Below are positions 57,765 to 64,000 of a stretch of DNA of 64,000 bases, in pieces (the first letter of the stretch is position 1; every line of letters begins with the position of its first letter). The notes under the pieces were generated by a model. The model saw only the letters and a list, made by a program, of their open reading frames with translations, did not search any database and was not told the origin of the DNA. A program made the translations under genes and the position numbers. The DNA is from Hyphodiscus hymeniophilus (Eukaryota; Ascomycota; Leotiomycetes; Helotiales; Hyphodiscaceae): assembly GCA_016508695.1 (NCBI GenBank), contig VNKQ01000011.1, forward strand, positions 1,240,001 to 1,304,000, written 5' to 3'.

Positions 57765-60223
57765 TCAAACAAGTATAAACTCTTTCCAGTCATAGCTATC
57801 AAACACACTCGTGAAAAACCCTTGAAATTCTGGAGCATCCTTGGTAACCCCGAGGCCAATGCGCCGCCATGTTTCCGGCTGCCTGCTTACACGAGTCATC
57901 AATAGAAAGTATACTGCCTTTGTTGGCGTGCGGCCCTCATATGCGTACTCTCCAATCCAGGCTGCGACGCAATCACGCAGCCGCCCATCGACGCTTGAAT
58001 CATCGAAAACTCCGACGCCAAACTCCTTGCCGACCAGGTCAAATATTCTCAGTGGATATCGACCATCGGGGATTCCGACTTGGTAATAATCGTGTTCCAG
58101 CTTGGAGTGTTTCCCTATGAAGCCATTGATGAGGCGTTCCGATCGATGAGACGGTAAAAGCTGCACCTGTTTGCTTAGTGCTCTCAACGTGATGGAGCCT
58201 GTAACAATCGTTCCAAGCCTAAGTGAGCCTTGCGTGTGCAGACCGTGTTTGACAATGGTGGCATCATTCTCGGAAACAGTTCTTTCCTCGTCGTAAGAAG
58301 CAAAAACAACGGGACCGTCGACAGCTGCCCAGGACCAGCTTGGAGCCCGATAATTCTCTAGTATCCATGGATACGAGTAATAGATGTCTGTCTTGACATT
58401 GCTTGCACTCGAACGATCTTTCAGCCACAATAGACCGTGAGAGTCTTCTGCCCACAATCCAGCGATATAGGTGCAGCCAGTAGCTGTAGTAAAGAGTCTA
58501 GCCAGGGCAGAGATGGCTGGAAGTCTGTCAGAAATTCGGCTTAATGATCGACGACTGTACTGCTTTACTAGTCTGTACCACACTGCGAATGGGCCATGGC
58601 TAGCCGAGTATAAATCTTTGTCCATGTGTTGCAGAATTCGTTTGAAGTCGTCACCCTCGGAAGTCCCAAGTAAGCGTGAGTCAACAGGGTCTACATGCTC
58701 TTTCGCACTTCCCTCTCGTCCTGAACACGTCTTGCATTCCCAGAACATCTCTGATTTGCTGTAATGCAGTATGCGTGTCGATAAGAGACGTTCTTGCAAA
58801 GTCCAGCCGCGCTTGCTGAGCGCTGCATTTTCGAAAATCTTCCGGCGGTCGAAGGTCGTAGAAGGGCGAATGTAGAGATTGGAGTATTCGAACAACCTCA
58901 TGACAGGTGTTTGGGGCCGTGTGTATAGAAAACCTTCACTGCTTCCCGATGCATCCAAAGCAGAGATGGTCACGTATGCCTTTTGGTAATATTCTCCCAT
59001 TCGCAGACACTCCGCCCCCCACTAGATGATCGGGAGTTAGTAGTTCCTAATCAAGCATGCCTTCAGGGCGAATGAAGATTTTGTGTGGTGTAGAATGATC
59101 TCGGGAGCAAAGTGAGTACATGGCGGGAGAAGAGAGGAAGAGCGATGGAGAGAGGCAAATAGCATATTTTATGACTCGATCATCCTTACGTCTTCTTCAT
59201 TGTCTTGAACAATGCACAAGGAATCAATCCAGAGGTATTCGACATCCAATTTCTGGGCGACCATAATCGCATCCTGAAACGTTTTTGGTAAGCTGGAAAA
59301 CTCGATTCCTTTTTCGTGCGATTCAAGGTTAGCTCTCGTAGTAGTGACAGCCTCGCCTTGCCCCCAGCAATAAGAGAGTGCTGCATAGCGGATGTTTTTC
59401 GTGTTGGGAGAACAGATGAACGGAGGAGGTTTGCTAATGTTGAGGAGTCGACCTGGGGGCATGAAGTCCTCGGTCTGTGCACAGGTTGCGTGGTGTGCTG
59501 TACAGCGGTCAAGCCAGCCTCGCGCGATATCAATGCACCCGTCCGAGACAGGACTGTCCCAGATGCCTCTGAGAAAAACTGCATTATCCGCAACTGAAAT
59601 ATCTTCTGCTGCGTATCAGACGACTGAGGATGTTGCAACGGATCGACGTACCCCTTTCGATGAATAAGTCAAAAACTGCGGCAGGATAGCCGGCATGCTT
59701 ATACCACAATGTACATGATTTCTGATCAATCGAGAGATCGGCAGAGCAAAGACACGCAATTTTGCGAATATTCGCCAGCAAGAATTGGCACAGCGGGCAT
59801 CCCAAATTTGCGCTGGCCTCCAGTGCTGGATACCGGTGATGGCCAAAGCCATAAGGACTGGATACGTCTATCTTTTGACACATCTTACAACGTCCTGAAG
59901 GGTCCCCCTGACAAAAGTTTAGTAGCCCTCAAATGGTAGTATACTGGTGAAGATTCAGCATCAATACTTGCGTTTGAGATGCTTTTTAAGGCTGTGGATG
60001 TGAATTGCCTCCAGTCCACGGTGCTAAGCCTGCGGTCTGCTTCCCTCGCGTACCAGTTGACGAAAGTTTGTGTTGTCTCTGGCTGTGTTGTGCCCACTAC
60101 GCCGTCTCGTGCCTCGAGACGGCGTAGTGGCTGTCTCTGCTCATCGGGTAGCTGACTTTTAAAGCCGCCATATCCGTTCTCATCTTCATCGTCGAACAAA
60201 TAATCGTCCCAGTTGGTTTCCAT
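57765..60223 (-). CDS. HET-domain protein (heterokaryon-incompatibility type)
   Basis: Minus-strand exons 60223-59968, 59894-59652, 59593-59190 and 59021-57765 give 719 residues. The HET domain begins at YAALSYCWG (about residues 236-244), followed by SLPKTFQDAI, YLWIDSLCIVQDNEEDW, ECLRMGEYYQKAYVTISA and, later, RGWTLQERLLSTRILHYS. This order is diagnostic. HET proteins act in allorecognition and programmed cell death, but most genomic copies are uncharacterised. A Cys-rich N-terminal block (CKMCQKID, CPLCQFL) may bind metal. The first intron is ambiguous: a 73-nt version (59895-59967) and a 37-nt version (GTATAC to TTTGTCAG) both keep the frame. Exon 1 contains a perfect 16-bp hairpin. Confidence 0.88.
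60094..60130. repeat. Perfect 16-bp inverted repeat with 5-nt loop, inside the HET gene
   Basis: The left arm CCACTACGCCGTCTCG (60094-60109) is exactly complementary to the right arm (60115-60130), with loop TGCCT. It lies in coding sequence of exon 1 of the HET-domain gene (codons about 32-44). The stem is GC-rich and should be very stable in RNA. Confidence 0.9.
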
Positions 60224-60485
60224 ACTTATGCGTGGTGTAAAGGGCAACAGGGACGATGGTAAAGGAAGATGGTGAGGCTGAATGGAAGTCTTCGAATATA
60301 GAACTTGGCCTTAGTCATCCATTGAACCCTCATCCCCTGTTTGAGCCAATCATCTCACCGACAGCGACGTGGCAACATACTATGAGCATCTGTCTATTGT
60401 GTTCCTCTTTATCTTCTATGTCTATGATTTTAATTCTATCGTTAGGCCAATCCCAGATGCAAGCGCGGCCCCTTGGTCCAACCTC

Positions 60486-62814
60486 TTACTTTCTGCCAAG
60501 CCGGCCCCGGACAGCACCCCACACTCCCCTCGACCCCTTGGCGATCGCATGTCTCCCATCATAAAGCGGATAGACAACTACGGCAAAGAAGGCACAGAAA
60601 GTCCAGATAATCGCAACCGTCACCCATCCCGAGAAGAATTTCTTACTAAACACATAATCCCGGTATAGAGGCATTGGCCAAGCAACAAAGGTAACTAGAA
60701 CGATGAAGATGAAGAAGATCCAGGCAATTCTGTACCAGCGATAGAGCTCGCTTAATGTCTCTTCGCTGAAGGGATGGTGGATATCATCGAGGCTGATGTC
60801 CGTCGATGAGGACGAGGAGGCCAGCACGGACGGGGTGGCATCCGTGGAGATTGCGGTTCCCTTTTCTTCGCTGATCGCTGTGAGCTCAGGGTGGCTGACA
60901 ATAGACTTGGAAATTGGCAATGGTTCATCAGTAACCTTGCTTTCAGATTTCGGCTCCTCATCATCACGCTCGTTGGGCGGAGTGATGGCAATCTTGACTT
61001 CTTCGGCTAGCTCAACACGGAGGAACTCGCGCCAGTCAAACTTGTAAGGCTTGTACAGTGAGATCAAAATAGAGTAAATAGCTGGAGAGAAGAGGGAGCC
61101 ACATGCGCCGTACAGGGCGGGATAACCTGCCTCGGTGGTAGTGAGATTGATCGCTCCATACAATTTGTGTGCTGTGATTAGCCATATTGTAACGCCGGTT
61201 GCAAATCCAAGTACAGGGGACAGAATAGCGGCCAGGCGGGTTTGTCCACTCCATGTCAGCGTGAAGACTAATGGAATGATCCCAGGGCACGAGAGAATAG
61301 GACGGAAGTAGCCAATCCAAGTCATGTCTGCCCCGCCATAGTTGAGAACCAGAGAGATGGCGACGATAAACAGGCCATGCGCAACGACCGCTAGATGACT
61401 GATTTTCACCAGTCGTTTGTCGGAGACCTTTGGATTGATATAGGTTTTGTACAGGTCGAAAGATAAAATACTGCTGACCGCAATCATGGAGGAGGATACT
61501 GTGCTGGTAAGCGCCATGAAGAGCAGAACGAAGAAAGCGGCAATCCCTGAGTTTCCGATGAGTGCCTTCACGACGTAAGGCATGACTAATCCGGAGTTGA
61601 CCTGCGCAGTAGAGAGACCATCGGGATATGTAGGCCAGATTGGCGAGTATTGAAGTGCTCGTGCAGTCAGTCCTATAACCGTACCCAGGCCCAAAGGAAT
61701 ACCAAAAACCGCGAGGGCGGCGATATTGTAGCCTGGGACAGTTGCTTTTACCTCCGTAGCAAAGGATTTCTGCCAGAATGCCGTATCCTATTGCAGGTAT
61801 AATTAGCGATGGTTCTGAGCCTAAAGCAGAATTATATGAACGCTCACCATAACCACCAGGGCTAAGTTTCCAAACTTCAGGATCAAAGCCCAAATAATGG
61901 CTTGCTTTGATTTTATGGTGAGAAGTGATCCCTCATAATTCCCGGCGACGTAATTCTCGCTGGCAGTCGCCATGATCTTGTCGTAGAGCCCGCTCAGCCC
62001 TCCTACATGTTCGTTGGTAAGGACCGATAAGGTGAAGTATAGGATCAAGATCAAAGCAATGGTAGTGTGCAAAAAATCAGTGAGGAAGGTGGCTTTAAGA
62101 CCACCCACTGCTGTGTAAAGGACAACTGTGGTACGCTGGTCAGGTCAAGTTCGGTGTTATCCCTTTTTCTGTGGCAGGATCGGCTTAATGCTTACCTCCG
62201 AGAGGAATTAGAAATGTGGCGGCGACAATGTGCATGCCCGATGTGCCATGAATGAGTTGTGAGCCGGTCAATATCATTGATGCACATCCGAATACGTTGT
62301 TCGAGAGATTTAAAACGATGAATACAACATGCGCAATCTTGCCATATCGCTGACGGATGATCTCAAGAGATGTATGCGCGTATGGCGTCCGAATTTTGGC
62401 GAGAACACCCAGGACGGCCATGAGTGCAATCTGGAAACATAGACCGCTTCCCCACCACTAATAAAAATGTTAATCTTGAGATGACCATTGGCTTGGTAAT
62501 GCAGGAGTTTGAGGGCCACTGACCATAGGAATCGCAATCCCATATTTGAAAGTGAACGCTGCTGCGAAGACTGTCTCATTGATCCACATCCAAGACGAAA
62601 AGACAGCAGCCGCCGTTAATCCTGTTCCAACGGATCGGTTGGCAACCATGAACATTTCAGATGTCCCCGAGTCTTCTGCCAAGTACTGTCTCTGGATCTT
62701 GATGGCGACCAAAATGACGCCGCAGAAGACCACACTCAACCCAATGAGCAGTCCATAGCCTGTCCCTTGGGAGACCAGGTCAATGCCTGAGTAGCCTAAT
62801 TGAAGGCCGGACAT
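60486..62814 (-). CDS. Sodium/solute symporter family protein, urea transporter (Dur3)-like
   Basis: Minus-strand exons 62814-62524, 62457-62196, 62125-61848 and 61787-60486 give 710 residues, close to the usual length of fungal Dur3 proteins. These are high-affinity urea (and polyamine) symporters at the plasma membrane. About 15 hydrophobic helices are visible. Family blocks include GTGYGLLIGLSVVF, VANRSVGTGLTAA, YAHTSLEIIRQRYGKIAH, YTAVGGLKATFLTDFLHT and the core SSS segment MALTSTVSSSMIAVSSILSFDLYKTY. A charged cytosolic loop (Ser/Glu/Asp-rich) precedes the final two helices. Helix 2-3 (SSWMWINETVFAAAFTFKYG) differs from yeast Dur3, so another small nitrogenous solute is possible. Start MSGLQLGYSG is chosen over a frame extension seven codons upstream. 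Confidence 0.88.
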
Positions 62815-63673
62815 CTTGCAACGATAGGTGGCCAAGGAGTCGGAGATTTGGTCTATGGTCGAGGATGCCGGATTGTCTGGGCATCCATCTAATTTATGCT
62901 AGGTATTGATACCGTCAGAATCTCAGAAAGTGACGGGGCTTCTCCTCTCCCGCCAAGGTATTACGAACAAGTGTCTGCAAATTGCGTCAGATTTGGAGAG
63001 TTCTACTCCAGCACAGGAGTGAGAAAAAGTGGCAAACATTTTCCAAAGCCGTTGGAGTGGACTACCACGATCAAGTGCCGACCCGCCGTCAATGCCTCCC
63101 ATGGATGGCAAGTATCAAAAATATGTATAGACAGTAAGATTGATAGCATGGAAAGGATTGCGCAAGATAAGCTGCATATTGCGAGAAAGAGGAACTAGGG
63201 AATTGTCGACCAAAATGATGGCTGCTGGCTCTTCTTTTGGTGAGCTAGACCCTCCAAAGTGGGCAATGGATCTCAAAGATGGGGGTGATACTGAGGAAAT
63301 ATGGAGATTGCTAAATAACATATATCGGAAGGAGATGTCCAGCCAATAGATGTCTAATACCTTTGAGTTGGCAAGGTTTACCACTATGCAGATGGGTACG
63401 GAGGTACTGTCCAGAGTAGTATTCGGGATACCCTTTAAGGGTAGATGGTATCTACCTATACACGGGGCGATACCTTGAGGCAAGACGAGAGAGAAATGGC
63501 GACATCAGATCACGTGGTTATTCTCTCAAGTCAGTTCGAGTTTTGTCGAGACATAGGTACACGGCGTAGTCTGTTTCATATAAGTTGTCACTTCTCGTCG
63601 CTACAAGTGGTGCAGGAGTTTGTACCTCTCCCAGCCCTGCTCCAGCGACCCGCCGTAACCGTAAAAAAGTGTA
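62815..63673. promoter_or_regulatory. Divergent promoter region between the Dur3-like and NtaA-like genes
   Basis: About 860 bp separate the two start codons. GATA-factor type motifs (HGATAR) are visible, for example TGATAG at 63141-63146 and AGATAA at 63165-63170. In ascomycetes such motifs serve AreA/Nit2 nitrogen regulation. The function is inferred, and single motifs occur often by chance. Confidence 0.35.
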
Positions 63674-64000
63674 ATGGCGACTGAAAATGCTGGGCCCACC
63701 AATGGGTCTACTGGAAATGGCAAGAAACAAATGATACTAAATGCTTTCGTGATGAATACTCCTGGTCATTTAGCCGCTGGACAGTGGCGGAGTCCGAGGA
63801 ACAAAACCGACCAGTACAAGAAGCTCTCATTTTGGACCGATCTGGCACAATTGCTTGACAAAGCCAATTTCCACGCCATGTTCATCGCGGACACTTTGGG
63901 ACCTTATGATGTCTACAAGGGTCCAGCAAATGTTGTTCCGGCTCTCTCGTCAGGGGCACAGTTTCCTGTCAATGATCCTTTATACCTCGTGCCGGCCATG
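63674..64000 (+). CDS. FMN-dependent monooxygenase, NtaA/SnaA/DszA family (5' part only)
   Basis: The frame opens at ATG 63674 and is still open at the window end, giving the first 109 residues. After a short Gly/Asn/Thr-rich leader, the sequence reads MILNAFVMNTPGHLAAGQWR, then KLSFWTDLAQLLDKANFHAMFIADTLGPYD and a GPANVVPALSSG segment. This is the N-terminus of the bacterial-luciferase-like TIM-barrel family that includes nitrilotriacetate monooxygenase component A and dibenzothiophene-sulfone monooxygenase. These enzymes use reduced FMN supplied by a separate reductase to oxidise C-N or C-S compounds. It is divergent from the Dur3-like transporter. Introns beyond the window edge cannot be judged. 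Confidence 0.88.
   Translation, partial: MATENAGPTNGSTGNGKKQMILNAFVMNTPGHLAAGQWRSPRNKTDQYKKLSFWTDLAQLLDKANFHAMFIADTLGPYDVYKGPANVVPALSSGAQFPVNDPLYLVPAM

Overview
The window is from a filamentous ascomycete (Pezizomycotina) nuclear genome. The genes are split by many short GT..AG introns, mostly about 45-110 nt, often with a CTAAC/CTGAC-like branch site. The gene set is typical of such fungi: Zn2Cys6 regulator, HET protein, fungal rhodopsin-type receptor, PDR transporter, OPT transporter, fungal-type SLATT protein and serine-rich cupredoxin. A Leotiomycete-like species would fit, but that is inference. I see no transposon, rRNA or CRISPR array, and no convincing tRNA gene.

Layout. 1-8700: the 3' end of a Gln/Pro-rich protein, a Cys-rich secreted protein, the clamp-loader subunit RFC3 and a small Ser/Thr-rich surface protein. 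8700-11000: a long-chain acyl-CoA synthetase ending in a peroxisomal signal. 12400-24430: a berberine-bridge-type FAD oxidase (minus), a gene-poor gap with one interrupted reading frame, a full-length PDR-type ABC transporter (plus) and a seven-helix rhodopsin-family protein (minus). 25950-32400: a SLATT-domain membrane protein, histone H2A.Z and a single-exon protein with a Cys/His cluster. 34200-45200: an O-fucosyltransferase-like protein, a possible cryptic gene, a GPI-type cupredoxin, a salicylate-hydroxylase-like monooxygenase and a 639-residue membrane-anchored protein of unknown family. 48370-64000: an OPT transporter, a Zn2Cys6 factor, an NAD(P)-binding protein, a 3-isopropylmalate dehydrogenase, a HET protein, a Dur3-like symporter and the start of an FMN-dependent monooxygenase cut by the window end.

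How they work together. Housekeeping genes (RFC3, H2A.Z, fatty acyl activation, leucine synthesis) are interspersed with accessory genes for transport, sensing, detoxification and self/non-self response. No classical biosynthetic cluster with a backbone enzyme is visible. The clearest functional pairing is the divergent Dur3-like symporter and NtaA-like monooxygenase at the right end. They share a promoter region with GATA-type motifs, which would fit nitrogen scavenging.

Most exon models were built by hand from splice signals and reading-frame continuity, and the exon lengths of every main multi-exon model sum to whole codons. Weak models are marked as such.
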